Of a DNA stretch of 54,900 bases, positions 16,236 through 26,113 are shown in pieces. The notes beneath the pieces are model-generated. The model ran no database searches. It was not told the DNA's origin and worked only from the letters and a program-made list of their open reading frames with translations. The stretch is from Ruminobacter sp. (GTDB taxonomy: Bacteria; Pseudomonadota; Gammaproteobacteria; Enterobacterales; Succinivibrionaceae), in contig JAGAYS010000042.1 in assembly GCA_017940385.1 (NCBI GenBank), forward strand, positions 1 through 54,900, written 5' to 3'. Both the position numbers and the translations under genes were made by a program. The stretch's first letter is position 1; each line of letters begins with the position of its first letter.

Positions 16236-18046
16236 GAGTATACAAATCCTTTTTCATCCGAATAGACGTCAACGCATACCGGAATGTTCAGATCCCGGTA
16301 ATTTATGATAAGAGAGGCAATGATTTTGGAGAAGGTGAAGAATCCGATACCTTCCAGATCCCTGTGACTCAGGGTAAGTTCAATCAGATAGCCTTTCTCA
16401 AAAAACACCACTCCCTTACTGATGAAACGGTAGACTTTGGAATTGATTTTTACCTTTCGCAGGGCTGATTTCATGCGGGCGGTTTCCTCCGCGTTTTTCA
16501 TTGAGAAGGCATCTATAAGCTGTTTCAGATTGTACAGCAGTCCATCATCGCCACTGGCAAGAACGGAGGTAAAGTTACACATGATAAAAGCCAGTCTTTT
16601 AAAGTCATCGGAACTGCCGGATGATATCAGGGGAGGCATTGGCTTTGTAATCTGGCCTATGATCTGAACCTCGTGCAGATCGCCCAAAGATGCGGTGTTG
16701 AGACGATCGTGATTGGTCAGACAGCATGGAAGGTCGGCGTTTGTTACCAGACAGTCCGCCACGAACTGCAGGTTTTCACTCATCTTCTGAACATAGTCCT
16801 GACCTGAGAATGATATGAACGTCTCCTGCTTTTTATAGAGACGGTTTTTATATCCCGTGCTTCCTGTCTGTCTCTGTCTGCGGTGTACGCTGAAGAAATT
16901 GCGGTATGTCCTTCCGTCTCCCTGATCGGAGCCTGTTGAAAAAAACGGATACGCGCTGAAGATGGGCTGATTTGAGTTGTCAAAGAAGTCTGCTCCGATA
17001 ACGTAGTAAATTTCATAGTCCAGCTGATGGGTACTGTCAACGCTTACGTTTATCTCAAAGTCATGGTTGGTGAACATTCTCTGGGTTCTTTTTCTGAACA
17101 GATTTATGAGAGGAATGACATTGAGAAGAAGTGATTCCCGATGCAGTTTGTCACTGTTTCCGAAATTCTGCTTTTTATCGAATATGAATACCAGTGAGAT
17201 TTCCCTTGAGGTTATGCCGTTAAAGGCATTCTTCAGGCCTCTGATGCGCAGAAATTTCATGAGCCCCGGATACTTCATGTAGAGATTCATGTTGTTGATG
17301 CCGCTGATGGCAGGGGAGTTTGCGGAGTAGACATTGCTCTTTGCATCAAGCAGTGAAAGTTCCACTGATACTCCGTGAATCTCCCTGTAGCTGTTGTCCG
17401 GAAGTTTTATGAATACTCTTTTCAGACTGGCGAAGAAGTATTCGCACAGATTGGATGCATCCTGATCGGTAAGATTCAGGTAAATGTCCAGATATTCCGG
17501 ATTGATGGATGCGAAGGTGGCATTGCCCTCGGTATTGAGCGTCATGGAAATTGAGTTTCTGTAGCCTTCTCCCGTGAGATTGGTAATGGAAATGTCGTGT
17601 TCCATTGTTTTTACGTCTTTGAGTGACAGAGCGTGGATTTCGGTTTCAAAGAAACTCTCGAAACAGATCTGTGTGGTGCTTTCGGATTTTGTCTTGGTGA
17701 ATCTGCATCCGGGGGAAACACGGAGACAGCCGCCGGTTATTTCCGGAAGTGATGCTTCGGGAATCTGAACGTTGCACATGGACGGAATTGGAGCCACTGC
17801 ATTTGGATTAACAGAGTTCAGGATGGATTCAAGGAAACGTTCGTATCCGTGATCGAGCCTGTTTTCAATTCTTGCACTGAGAAAAGCCGTTCCTTCAAGC
17901 AGTCTTTCAACAAAAGGATCCTGACACTCGATCGAGGACAGATCAAGATGAGACGCGGTTTTTGGGAATTCCCTGGCAAATTCTTGGCCGATCTTGCGGA
18001 TGTATGCCAGGTTGTCACTGTAATACGCAAAGAAGTCTTTTTTCAT
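16214..18046 (-). CDS. tssF: TssF baseplate protein
   Basis: 610 residues, as usual for TssF. The N-terminus has the signature FFAYYSDNLAYIRKIGQEFAR, followed by FPKTASHLDL and DPFVERLLEGTAFLSARI. TssF forms the main body of the baseplate wedge, with TssG and TssE around the VgrG hub. It follows tssE by four bases and overlaps tssG. Identification is firm. Confidence 0.95.
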   Translation of the reverse strand: MKKDFFAYYSDNLAYIRKIGQEFAREFPKTASHLDLSSIECQDPFVERLLEGTAFLSARIENRLDHGYERFLESILNSVNPNAVAPIPSMCNVQIPEASLPEITGGCLRVSPGCRFTKTKSESTTQICFESFFETEIHALSLKDVKTMEHDISITNLTGEGYRNSISMTLNTEGNATFASINPEYLDIYLNLTDQDASNLCEYFFASLKRVFIKLPDNSYREIHGVSVELSLLDAKSNVYSANSPAISGINNMNLYMKYPGLMKFLRIRGLKNAFNGITSREISLVFIFDKKQNFGNSDKLHRESLLLNVIPLINLFRKRTQRMFTNHDFEINVSVDSTHQLDYEIYYVIGADFFDNSNQPIFSAYPFFSTGSDQGDGRTYRNFFSVHRRQRQTGSTGYKNRLYKKQETFISFSGQDYVQKMSENLQFVADCLVTNADLPCCLTNHDRLNTASLGDLHEVQIIGQITKPMPPLISSGSSDDFKRLAFIMCNFTSVLASGDDGLLYNLKQLIDAFSMKNAEETARMKSALRKVKINSKVYRFISKGVVFFEKGYLIELTLSHRDLEGIGFFTFSKIIASLIINYRDLNIPVCVDVYSDEKGFVYSCKNLME

Positions 18047-18050
18047 TTAC

Positions 18051-18542
18051 TTAAGCATCTCCTTTAACGGCTGCCCTTCCTGTTTCCAGTTCTATGTAGA
18101 AATTGCAGGAAAAACCGTCTTTCAGCTCTGATATCGCAAAAGCCGCTTCGATGTGCAGGGATAAACTGCACTTGTCCGCCTCCTGAGTGTCAAGTCTGGT
18201 AATGACCAGAGTGTCCGGGTTAAGTCTGGGTTCAAAGCATCTGATTTGCCATGATATTTCCTTTTTTACCATGTCAAAAATTCTGTCACTGTTATCCAGT
18301 CCGCAGAAGTCGGACAGCCCGTAGCCGAGAACCGACGTTCTTACCTCCGGCCATTTGTCCAGATCATCGGCCCCAGGATGCATTCTTGAATTGAACAGCA
18401 TTTTAAGATTCAGCAGAATTTCCCGATGAATGCGGGAAAGAAGCGAATCTTCGGCGGATCCGTTCCCGGTGAGGCTTCTGTCAGTGAGTCTTGACAGAAT
18501 GCACGGCTGAAATTTGTCCTGAATGTGTATTTTCTGTACCAT
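18051..18542 (-). CDS. tssE: TssE (gp25-like) baseplate protein
   Basis: 163 residues. The gp25-like core is visible in LSRIHREILLNLKMLFNSR and in VRTSVLGYGLSDFCGLD, followed by the helix and strand pattern around EISWQIRCFEPRL near the middle. TssE links the baseplate wedge to the first sheath ring. The order tssE-tssF-tssG is the standard baseplate module. A 155-base gap with an inverted repeat separates it from the upstream second tssC gene. Confidence 0.92.
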   Translation of the reverse strand: MVQKIHIQDKFQPCILSRLTDRSLTGNGSAEDSLLSRIHREILLNLKMLFNSRMHPGADDLDKWPEVRTSVLGYGLSDFCGLDNSDRIFDMVKKEISWQIRCFEPRLNPDTLVITRLDTQEADKCSLSLHIEAAFAISELKDGFSCNFYIELETGRAAVKGDA

Positions 18543-18579
18543 GTCGGAGTTCGTCCATGAATCATTTTATGAAAATGCG

Positions 18580-18596
18580 ATCCGGACACTCCGGAT
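18580..18596 (-). terminator. Inverted repeat between second tssC and tssE
   Basis: ATCCGGA at 18580-18586 and TCCGGAT at 18590-18596 form a perfect 7-bp stem with a 3-base loop. On the minus strand it is followed by CGCATTTTC, a weak T tract. It may partially terminate transcription after the second tssC gene and so uncouple sheath and baseplate expression. Confidence 0.35.
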
Positions 18597-18697
18597 AACC
18601 TAATTTTAACATGCATGACTCATTAAAATTTTGCGTAATGTTTTAATTTAAGCGGTAAAAACAGCATCATCCTATCCGTTGAGCATTCTTTCAGGCG

Positions 18698-20236
18698 TCA
18701 CTGTGATGCGGGACGCGGAACCTTTGTGGTAAGACACAGGGTGGTGGTCAGACCTTCAAGCTGATAATGCGGTTTTAGATAGAATTTAACGTTATAGTAT
18801 CCCGGCTGGTTTTCAATGTCGTCAATGCTGACTTTTGCTTCCGCGAGCGGATAACGGGCCTTGATGTCCTCATCGGCGTTGGGGTCGGTGGTTACGTATT
18901 CACTGCTCCAGTCCGAAAGCCATTTTGTCATGTCCTCCTTTGATTCGAAGGAGCCGAGTTTGTCGCGTACTATGCATTTGACGTAGTGGGCGAATCTTGA
19001 CACAGCAAAGAGGTATGGCAGTCTTGATGACAGCTGGGCATTTGCCGAGGCATTCGGGTTGTCGTAAACCCTTGGACTGTTAACGGTCTGACTGCCGAGG
19101 AATACGGCGTAGTCGGTATTTTTGCAGAAACACAGCGGGATGAAACCGCATGAGGAAATTTCAGCCTCTCGGTGATCGGATATGGCAATTTCCACGGGAA
19201 CCTCCATGTTCTCGGCCGGATTGCCAGTAAGTCCGATGAATTTGGACAGGTGGTCAACGAGACCGCCTGATTTTATTCCGCGGATCTTGGCACACCAGCC
19301 GTATTTTTCGAAAGCTCTGTTGATGTTGATTCCCATGGCATAGGCTGAATTCATCCATACGTGGTTGAGGCTGGCGTTACCGGTCGTATCCTCAGTGAAA
19401 TTCAGGCCTTCAATGTGATTTGAATCAGGGCCGTAGGGGAGTCGTGCCAGAATTCTTGGCAGTGTCAGTGCCACGTATCGGCTGTCGTCTGAGTTGCGGA
19501 AGGATGTCCATGAGGCATATTCAGGCGTGCTGAATATTTTTGATATACCGCGAGGATTGGCGAGTTCTGACCATGAATCAAGATTCATGACGGACGGATC
19601 CGCAGCACTTATGAACGGACTGTGTGCGGCAGCGGCTATCTGGGAGATTCCCTTTAAAAGTTCAAGATCCGGTGCCGAATGATTGAAGTAGTAGTCACCG
19701 ATAATGACTCCCAGCGGTTCACCGCCTGCGGTTCCGTACTCGTCCTCATAGAGTTTTTTGAATATGGGACTCTGATCCCAAGATGTTCCCCTGAATTTTT
19801 TAAGGGTTTTTCCGAGCAGCTTTTTGGAGATGTTGAATACTCTTATCTTGAGGTTAGCCGAGGTGTTGGTGGAGGTAACAAGATAATAGAGTCCGCGCCA
19901 TATTCCCTCAATTTCCAGAAAATCGGGATGGTGAATGATGAGGTTTATTTCCTCTCCTATCTTTATGTCGGTTTCGGCAATGAGTGATTCAATGAGATAG
20001 CGGGGATTCTGTGTCGCAAGCTCAGGATTTCCGCTTATGACCCTGGCACAGGTCAGAAGTCCTTTTTTCTGTTCGGTGTCAAGCGCAGACAGACACTTCG
20101 TGATTTCCGAAGTGTCCGCTAACGCGGTAACTTCCGTATCGTTTTCCCGCGGATCGGACAAAGTGCTTCGGGGTTCGTTTTCCGCAGTTACGCCCTGCCC
20201 GGGCTCAGGTTCCGTGAAAAAGCTGAATCTGTTCAT
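18698..20236 (-). CDS. Second TssC-like sheath protein (paralogue)
   Basis: About 512 residues from ATG at 20236, which has AGGGA well placed upstream; ATG at 20257 would add seven residues. From ~residue 110 on, it is a close relative of the TssC at 24612-26102, sharing KTLKKF.GTSWDQSPIFKK, DEYGTAGGEP, KGISQIAAAAH and YQLEGLTT. The first ~90 residues differ and are rich in Glu, Asp and Thr. TssC with TssB forms the contractile sheath; no second TssB accompanies this copy. It lies directly before the baseplate genes, so it could act at the sheath-baseplate junction or form alternative sheaths. Some other T6SS loci also carry two tssC genes. The role is inference. Confidence 0.85.
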   Translation of the reverse strand: MNRFSFFTEPEPGQGVTAENEPRSTLSDPRENDTEVTALADTSEITKCLSALDTEQKKGLLTCARVISGNPELATQNPRYLIESLIAETDIKIGEEINLIIHHPDFLEIEGIWRGLYYLVTSTNTSANLKIRVFNISKKLLGKTLKKFRGTSWDQSPIFKKLYEDEYGTAGGEPLGVIIGDYYFNHSAPDLELLKGISQIAAAAHSPFISAADPSVMNLDSWSELANPRGISKIFSTPEYASWTSFRNSDDSRYVALTLPRILARLPYGPDSNHIEGLNFTEDTTGNASLNHVWMNSAYAMGININRAFEKYGWCAKIRGIKSGGLVDHLSKFIGLTGNPAENMEVPVEIAISDHREAEISSCGFIPLCFCKNTDYAVFLGSQTVNSPRVYDNPNASANAQLSSRLPYLFAVSRFAHYVKCIVRDKLGSFESKEDMTKWLSDWSSEYVTTDPNADEDIKARYPLAEAKVSIDDIENQPGYYNVKFYLKPHYQLEGLTTTLCLTTKVPRPASQ

Positions 20237-20257
20237 GAGCTGCTTCCCTGCTGTCAT

Positions 20258-20577
20258 TTCTTACCGGTCGGTATTCTTTCGTGCCTCCGGAGGTTTTGGC
20301 ATTTTGAAAAACGGTTTTTAAGGTACCGTCCGATCTGCTCCGGAATAAACGTAAAAGTCCGCATCTTAAGAATAATTAAATACCGGTAAGGTTGGCGTTA
20401 GATCTAAGGTTTATTGTATTTCAAACAATGCCGATGGTGACTGATTTACATGTGGCGACGTTTAATTTCCGTGATACCTGAAATAGAGTTGGAGTTTTTG
20501 CCCCTAAAAAACAGTGAAGCCGCGGAGGAGACCCCGCGGCTTCACGATGAAACTGCTAAGGCAGGATCATGTCTGTC
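20258..20577. other. Gap between clpV and the second tssC gene
   Basis: 320 bases holding the clpV terminator hairpin and presumably the promoter for the second tssC gene and the baseplate operon. No clear -35/-10 pair was found on the minus strand. No gene is seen. Confidence 0.5.
20505..20545 (-). terminator. Intrinsic terminator after clpV
   Basis: GTGAAGCCGCGG (20514-20525) and CCGCGGCTTCAC (20534-20545) form a 12-bp GC-rich stem with an eight-base loop. On the minus strand it is followed by TGTTTTTTAG. It lies 33 bases after the clpV stop and separates clpV from the long downstream operon. Confidence 0.88.
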
Positions 20578-23295
20578 TTACTTTTCGGTAAATTCAAACA
20601 CGAACTTTCCGTCGGCCGCGTCAGCCTTTACTGACGCAAGTTCTTTACCCTCCATGGTTACCTCCAGGAATTTCTCACTGATGTCCGGAAGCAGATCGTT
20701 GCTTATCACGGCATCGATGAGACGTGCGCCTGAGGCCGCGTTATCACAGCGGCGGATGATTTCATCACGCAGAGCCTGCGTGCAGGTGAGTTCCGCATGA
20801 TATCCTTCCATGACGCGTTTCCTGATCTTGTTGAGCTTGAGATCAATGATTCTGTTGGTGGCAGCCTTCCCGAGAGGATAGTAAGGCACGATGGTTATGC
20901 GGCCAAGGAGTGCTGCCGGGAACACCTTCATCATGTCATCCTTTATGGCGTTTGCAAGCGTCCTGGTATCAGGCAGATTGTTCTCGTCAGCGGAAAGCTC
21001 CATGATGGTTTCATCACCCACGTTGGTGGTGAGAATGATAACGGTGTTGCGGAAGTTAATGAGTCTTCCTGAGCCGTCTTCCATCTGCCCCTTGTCAAAG
21101 ACCTGGAAGAAGATCTCATGAACGTCCCTGTGGGCTTTTTCTATTTCGTCAAGAAGCACCACACTGTACGGACGACGTCTTACGGCCTCCGTAAGCACAC
21201 CTCCTTCGCCGTACCCCACGTATCCCGGAGGGGCACCTTTAAGGGTTGACACGGTGTGGGCTTCCTGAAATTCACTCATGTTAATCGTAACCAGATTGTT
21301 TTCGGTTCCGTACAGCTGTTCCGCAAGCGCGAGTGCTGTTTCGGTCTTACCCACGCCTGAAGGACCGGCAAGCATTATTACCGCAATCGGCTTGTTCGGA
21401 TCGGCAAGTGATGCCCGAGCCGTGAGGATGCGCTTGGCTATGAGGTCAATTCCCTGATCCTGACCGATGACCCTCTCCTTCATGTAGTTGCCAAGATTAA
21501 GCACGGAGGTGATTTCATCCTTCACCATGCGGCCTAAAGGAATGCCCGTCCATTCCGAAATAACCGTACTTACGGCCTGTTCGTCGACTTCCGGAAGGAT
21601 CATCGGACTGTCGCCCTGAAGCGCGTTGAGTTCGCAACGGGTGCTCTGCAGCTTCTTTCTGTCCTCATCGGAGATTATACCCTTATCGGGAGTCTGAGCA
21701 TTTGATGCTTCTGATTCAGTAACGGTGCCGTCAGCCCCCGCATCGGCACATGATGAACTGTCAGAGACAAGTTTTGTTCTGAGTCCGATGTATTCAGCTG
21801 ACTTCTTTTTAATCAGCTCAAAGCGTTCGTTAAGTTCTTTGAGATGCGCTTCGCTTTTTTCAATTGAAGCGGAAACTTCCGCAATCTGTTCTTCTCTGTC
21901 AAAACCTTCGCGATGTTCCTTTGTGAGAATGTCCTTTTCGAGCTTCAGAGCCTCAAGCCTGCGGCCGGTGAATTCGATTTCGGCAGGTATCGTACTTTGG
22001 GAGAGCGCTACCTTGGCGCACGCCGTGTCAAGAATGCTTACGCCTTTGTCAGGAAGCTGTCTTGTCGGAATATAGCGGCGGGACAGGGTAACGGTGGCTT
22101 TAACGGCTTCGTCAAGAATACGAACCCCGTGGTATTTTTCGAGAAAGCCCGTCATGTTGCGGAGCATTCTGAAGGCCTTTTCGTCATCCGGTTCCTGTAC
22201 CAGAATATTTTCAAAGCGTCTGGTAAGTGCAGGATCCTTTTCGAAGTATTTTACGTATTCGCGATATGTGGTGGCGGCGATGCACCTCAGTTCGCCCCTC
22301 GCAAGTGCCGGTTTAAGGAGGTTTGCCGCGTCATTCTGACCGGCCGTGCCTCCGGCACCTATAAGGGTATGGGCTTCGTCAATGAAGAGGATAATCGGTG
22401 TGTCAGAGGCTTTGACTTCTTCTATTACCTGTTTCAGTCTGTTTTCAAATTCCCCCTTCATGGATGCGCCTGCCTGAAGCAGTCCCAGGTCAAGGGAACG
22501 GAGTACGGTACCTTTTAGGCAGTCAGGTACGTCTCCTCTTGCCAGTCGCACGGCAAAGCCTTCGACTACGGCTGTTTTACCCACACCGGCTTCACCCGTA
22601 AGTATTGGGTTGTTCTGACGGCGACGTAGCAGTACGTCCAGCATTTTACGGATTTCCTCGTCTCTTCCGACGATGTTGTCGATTTTGCCTTCCTTTGCAA
22701 GTGCCGTCATGTCGGTAGTGTAGAGTTTAAGAGCTTCTCCCTTGCCGAGAGACGGATCTGACATTACGGATGCCACCTGCCCGGTACCGGCATCAGACAC
22801 CGTATTGACGTGACCTGCTTCGGCTGAGTCACTGACTATTTCTGAAAACTTTTCCTGCAGGAGATCTCCGTTTATCTTAATGAACTCGCCGCTTATTTCA
22901 TGAAGTCTGCGGGCAAGGTCTGGATTAAGCTTAAGGGCCAGAATGATGTGTCCGGTACGGATGGCTCCTGAGCAGTATACTATGGATGCCGCCATCCATG
23001 CTTCCTGAATGGCTGTTTCCACAAGAGGTGAGAATCCCGATATTGAACTGGCACCGCGAGGCAGAAGATCCAGTGTTTTGGTAAGATCGTTTGATAGTCT
23101 GGCCTCGTCTATGTTGAAGTATTTAATGATCTCGTGGAGATCGTTGGGTTCGCTTAATAGTATCTGGTTAATGTAATGGGCTATGTCAACGTAAGGATTT
23201 CCTCTGGTCTTGCAGAGGGTGGTGGCACTTTCGAGTGCCCTGTATGCCACGTTTGACAGCTTTGAGAATAACTGTTTTTTCTTTAGTTTTATCAT
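20578..23295 (-). CDS. clpV: ClpV (TssH) sheath-disassembly ATPase
   Basis: 905 residues from ATG at 23295, which has an AAGGGGA ribosome site; an in-frame ATG at 23370 lacks one. ClpV is a hexameric Clp/Hsp100 ATPase that recycles contracted TssB/TssC sheath. An N-domain (1-~160) is followed by AAA1 with Walker A GEAGVGKT (~234-241) and Walker [18 protein letters not shown] coiled middle domain follows, then AAA2 with GPSGVGKTE and [14 protein letters not shown], then a C-terminal D2-small domain. The middle domain carries a Ser/Asp/Ala-rich insert around [14 protein letters not shown]. It is transcribed alone, between the hcp terminator and its own terminator. Confidence 0.95.
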   Translation of the reverse strand: MIKLKKKQLFSKLSNVAYRALESATTLCKTRGNPYVDIAHYINQILLSEPNDLHEIIKYFNIDEARLSNDLTKTLDLLPRGASSISGFSPLVETAIQEAWMAASIVYCSGAIRTGHIILALKLNPDLARRLHEISGEFIKINGDLLQEKFSEIVSDSAEAGHVNTVSDAGTGQVASVMSDPSLGKGEALKLYTTDMTALAKEGKIDNIVGRDEEIRKMLDVLLRRRQNNPILTGEAGVGKTAVVEGFAVRLARGDVPDCLKGTVLRSLDLGLLQAGASMKGEFENRLKQVIEEVKASDTPIILFIDEAHTLIGAGGTAGQNDAANLLKPALARGELRCIAATTYREYVKYFEKDPALTRRFENILVQEPDDEKAFRMLRNMTGFLEKYHGVRILDEAVKATVTLSRRYIPTRQLPDKGVSILDTACAKVALSQSTIPAEIEFTGRRLEALKLEKDILTKEHREGFDREEQIAEVSASIEKSEAHLKELNERFELIKKKSAEYIGLRTKLVSDSSSCADAGADGTVTESEASNAQTPDKGIISDEDRKKLQSTRCELNALQGDSPMILPEVDEQAVSTVISEWTGIPLGRMVKDEITSVLNLGNYMKERVIGQDQGIDLIAKRILTARASLADPNKPIAVIMLAGPSGVGKTETALALAEQLYGTENNLVTINMSEFQEAHTVSTLKGAPPGYVGYGEGGVLTEAVRRRPYSVVLLDEIEKAHRDVHEIFFQVFDKGQMEDGSGRLINFRNTVIILTTNVGDETIMELSADENNLPDTRTLANAIKDDMMKVFPAALLGRITIVPYYPLGKAATNRIIDLKLNKIRKRVMEGYHAELTCTQALRDEIIRRCDNAASGARLIDAVISNDLLPDISEKFLEVTMEGKELASVKADAADGKFVFEFTEK

Positions 23296-23479
23296 AAGAA
23301 GAATCCCCTTTGATTTATTCAGGGATTGGACGTTAAGCGCCTGTATGCCGTCATGGGGCCGGCGGATCATCCAATCTTCTGAGAGATGCTGACCAGATAC
23401 TATGGTAACGAATAACGGGGTATTTAAACCGCGATCAGTTCAACAGTTTCAAATGTTTATATTGTTTTGATGAAGGTAA

Positions 23480-23495
23480 TTGACGTATTTGTCAA
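23480..23495. promoter_or_regulatory. Inverted repeat upstream of clpV
   Basis: TTGAC, six bases, GTCAA. It lies ~185 bases upstream of the clpV start within the hcp-clpV gap. On the minus strand the sequence also contains a TTGACA -35-like box, but no matching -10 at the right distance is clear. A possible operator. Confidence 0.25.
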
Positions 23496-23534
23496 AAATA
23501 TTGGGAGAACGATAATAAATATGCATAAACGCGT

Positions 23535-23568
23535 AAAAAGGACGGATTTTAAATTATCCGTCCTTTTT
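23535..23568. terminator. Bidirectional terminator after hcp
   Basis: GGACGGAT (23540-23547) and ATCCGTCC (23556-23563) form a stem extended by flanking A and T runs, giving a U tract on either strand. It is placed 46 bases after the hcp stop, so it ends the hcp transcript before clpV. Confidence 0.88.
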
Positions 23569-23613
23569 TATGCTGTTTGCCTGAAAACCGAGTGTCGGCC
23601 GGCAGGTGTAAAC

Positions 23614-24126
23614 TTAGGCGTTTTCTACCTGGTTAAATGAAGCTTCAACTGCGCCGTCCTTGGTGTTGTCAGGCTTGATTGCGGTGAACTTCCAGGTGAT
23701 CTTGCCGGCAACGATGTCAACAACTTCCACAGGATAAGCGGAATTTTCCGGAGGAAGGATGACGTCAGGTGCTGAACCCGGAGTGGTTGAAACAACTTCT
23801 GCCTTAACGATCTTGCAGTTTTCAAGGGTAACTTCGTATACAGGTACCTGAGCGCCTGCGATGGCACGGCATACCTGGAAGCTGACCTTGGCGATCTTCT
23901 GACCGTTCATACAGAACTGCTGGATTTTAGGGGTGGCCTTGTCCAGAGCATGGGTAAAGCTGAACGGGGTGAAGGTGCCTCTGCCTGAAACATCGGTTGT
24001 ACGGCCAGAGGTTACGTTCTGTGCAGAGCCGTGCTTGAAGTTAACAACTTCGATCCACTTTGCGTGGGCCTTATCGTTGGATTCACCATCGATACCATCG
24101 AGTTTGATAAAAAAGTCAGATGCCAT
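23614..24126 (-). CDS. hcp: Hcp (TssD) tube protein
   Basis: 170 residues, the usual size. Hcp hexamers stack into the T6SS inner tube and are expelled. Signatures are FFIKLDGIDGES at the N-terminus, the WIEVVNFKHG segment, and FSFTHALDKATPKI. The rest is beta-rich as expected. A strong AGCAGGAG ribosome site precedes ATG. It is its own transcription unit between two terminators, consistent with the high copy number needed for tube building. Identification is firm. Confidence 0.95.
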   Translation of the reverse strand: MASDFFIKLDGIDGESNDKAHAKWIEVVNFKHGSAQNVTSGRTTDVSGRGTFTPFSFTHALDKATPKIQQFCMNGQKIAKVSFQVCRAIAGAQVPVYEVTLENCKIVKAEVVSTTPGSAPDVILPPENSAYPVEVVDIVAGKITWKFTAIKPDNTKDGAVEASFNQVENA

Positions 24127-24611
24127 AACAGTACTCCTGCTTTCAAAATTAAAATACTAAAATCACAAAATAAAGCTTTGGTTCATTGCTGAACCTTCGC
24201 ATTCATGGCTTAATTCTTGCACAAGGTAGGGGTTGTTGGTAAATATTTGATCTCGTTTTTTAACATGGTCACACCTTTTATTTTCATGTTGTGAAGCCGT
24301 TTCAATATTTTGCATTTAGTTATTAGACGGTGAAAAGTTGGTATGATTCTTAACCGGAAAATCAGTATAAATAAAATAGCTTAACATGCTTATTTTTCAA
24401 CGGTTTCAGGTAGATTATGACTGGATAAAAATCGTTATGAAAGAGCATCTTTTTGAGGGGGCTGTCCCAAATTGAGTTCCTGTTGAAGGACTTTCTGAAA
24501 CGGAATGAAATAATTTCATGGAAAACGGGGGAGCTCTACCTTAAAAATAAATTGCGCGAACCATATGTCAGGTTCGCGCAATTATCACATTGCGTGATAC
24601 AGGACTATGAC
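24127..24611. other. Gap between tssC and hcp
   Basis: 485 bases with the tssC terminator at the right and the presumed hcp promoter region at the left. No confident minus-strand -35/-10 pair was identified. At ~24458-24475 the stretch GGGGGCTGTCCCAAATT resembles the ends of some insertion sequences, but no transposase or second end was seen. Confidence 0.4.
24541..24585 (-). terminator. Intrinsic terminator after tssC
   Basis: ATTGCGCGAACC (24551-24562) pairs with GGTTCGCGCAAT (24571-24582) across an eight-base loop. On the minus strand it is followed by a T-rich stretch. It lies 30 bases after the tssC stop and ends the tssA-tssB-tssC unit. Confidence 0.88.
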
Positions 24612-26102
24612 CTATTTGCCTGCACTAGGGATCTTGGTGGTAAGTCTCAATGATGTGGTGAGACCTTCAAGCTGGTAGTGTGGTCTTAAATAGAATTTGG
24701 CATTGTAGTATCCCGGATTGCCTTCCACGTCTTCAACCACAACCTTGGCTTCGGCAAGAGGGTATTTGGCTTTTACCTCTTCGGAAGCGTTAGGATCGGA
24801 TGTTACGTAGTTTGAAATCCAGTTGGACAGCCACTGTTCCATGTCGGCTCGTTCCTTGAATGAGCCAATCTTGTCTCTTACGATGCACTTGAGGTAGTGG
24901 GCAAAGCGTGAGGTGGCAAAAATATAAGGAAGTCTTGCTGACAGATTTGCGTTCGCGGTTGCGTCCGGGTTGTCATATTCCTGCGGCTTGTTCACGGTCT
25001 GGCCACCGAGGAATACCGCATAGTCGGTGTTCTTCCAGTAACACAGAGGCAGGAAACCGTTCTTTGACAGTTCGGCTTCGCGACGATCCGTAATTGCGAT
25101 TTCGGTAGGGCACTTCATAATCATGCCGCCGTCATCGGTAGGGAATGTGTGGGTAGGAAGTGATTCAACAACACCGCCGGACTCAACGCCGCGGATGTGT
25201 GCACACCAGCCGTAGTCGGTAAACGAACGGTTGATGTTGACGCCCATTGCATATGCGGCATTCATCCAGTTATAGTTCTGTGAATCTCCGAGGTTGGTGT
25301 CTTCGTTGTAGTTGAAGCCTTCAACCGGATTGGTTGTTTCACCGTAAGGAGCACGTGAAAGTACGCGTGGAAGTGTCAGAACAACATAACGGCTGTCATC
25401 AGATTCTCTGAAAGATCTCCATGCCGCGTATTCAGGGGTCGAGAACACCTTGCTGATGTCACGGGGCTTTGAAAGATCCTGCCAGCTGTCAAGGTTCATG
25501 ATTGAAGGATCCGCGGCGCTGATGAAAGGAGCATGGGCAGCGGCGGCGATCTGGGAGATCCCCTTTAACAGTTCAATGTCCGGACCGGTCTGGTTGAAGT
25601 AGTAGTCACCGATGAGTGCACCGAAAGGTTCACCGCCGGCGGTGCCGTATTCGTCTTCATAGATCTTTTTGAAGATAGGGCTCTGATCCCAGGAGGTGCC
25701 CTTGAATTTTTTCAGGGTCTTGAGCAGTTCTTTCTTGCTGATGTTCATCACGCGAATCTTCATTGATTCGTTGGTGTTTGTATTGTTGACAAGATAGGAT
25801 ACGCCTCTCCACGCACTTTCCATACTGGTGAAATCCTTGTGGTGAATGATTTCGTTAACCTGGGTGCTGAGCTTCTTATCCAGCTCGGTGATGATGCTTT
25901 CAATTGTCTTGATTGCATCGTCACTGACGATATTGGCATTCTCGAGAGCCTGACCGACAAGGGTCTGTACGGCACTCTGCACTGCGGTCTTGGCTTCTGC
26001 TGACTTTGGCTTGAATTCCTGTTCAAGAAGCTGGTCAAATTCAGAAAATTCAATACCTGAAGCAGCCTGTCCCTGTTCTGCTGATTTTTCAACTTCGCTC
26101 AT
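24612..26102 (-). CDS. tssC: TssC large sheath protein
   Basis: 496 residues, the family norm. TssC (VipB) interlocks with TssB to make the contractile sheath around Hcp. Typical motifs are FTSMESAWRGVSYLV (~100), KTLKKFKGTSWDQSPIFKK, DEYGTAGGEPFGALIGDYYF, DIELLKGISQIAAAAHAPF, and the C-terminal GYYNAKFYLRPHYQLEGLTT. It starts 11 bases after the tssB stop, so the two are coupled, and it ends just before a strong terminator. A diverged paralogue lies at 18698-20236. Confidence 0.96.
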   Translation of the reverse strand: MSEVEKSAEQGQAASGIEFSEFDQLLEQEFKPKSAEAKTAVQSAVQTLVGQALENANIVSDDAIKTIESIITELDKKLSTQVNEIIHHKDFTSMESAWRGVSYLVNNTNTNESMKIRVMNISKKELLKTLKKFKGTSWDQSPIFKKIYEDEYGTAGGEPFGALIGDYYFNQTGPDIELLKGISQIAAAAHAPFISAADPSIMNLDSWQDLSKPRDISKVFSTPEYAAWRSFRESDDSRYVVLTLPRVLSRAPYGETTNPVEGFNYNEDTNLGDSQNYNWMNAAYAMGVNINRSFTDYGWCAHIRGVESGGVVESLPTHTFPTDDGGMIMKCPTEIAITDRREAELSKNGFLPLCYWKNTDYAVFLGGQTVNKPQEYDNPDATANANLSARLPYIFATSRFAHYLKCIVRDKIGSFKERADMEQWLSNWISNYVTSDPNASEEVKAKYPLAEAKVVVEDVEGNPGYYNAKFYLRPHYQLEGLTTSLRLTTKIPSAGK

Positions 26103-26113
26103 GTTTTTCCTCC

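Noticed and set aside
24206-24220. Sigma-54-like TGGC-N7-TTGC on the plus strand near hcp
   Set aside because: It points away from hcp and no plus-strand gene follows, and the -24 box lacks the AC of the consensus.
24453-24475. GGGGGCTGTCCCAAA resembling an insertion-sequence end
   Set aside because: No transposase, no matching inverted end and no target duplication were found nearby.
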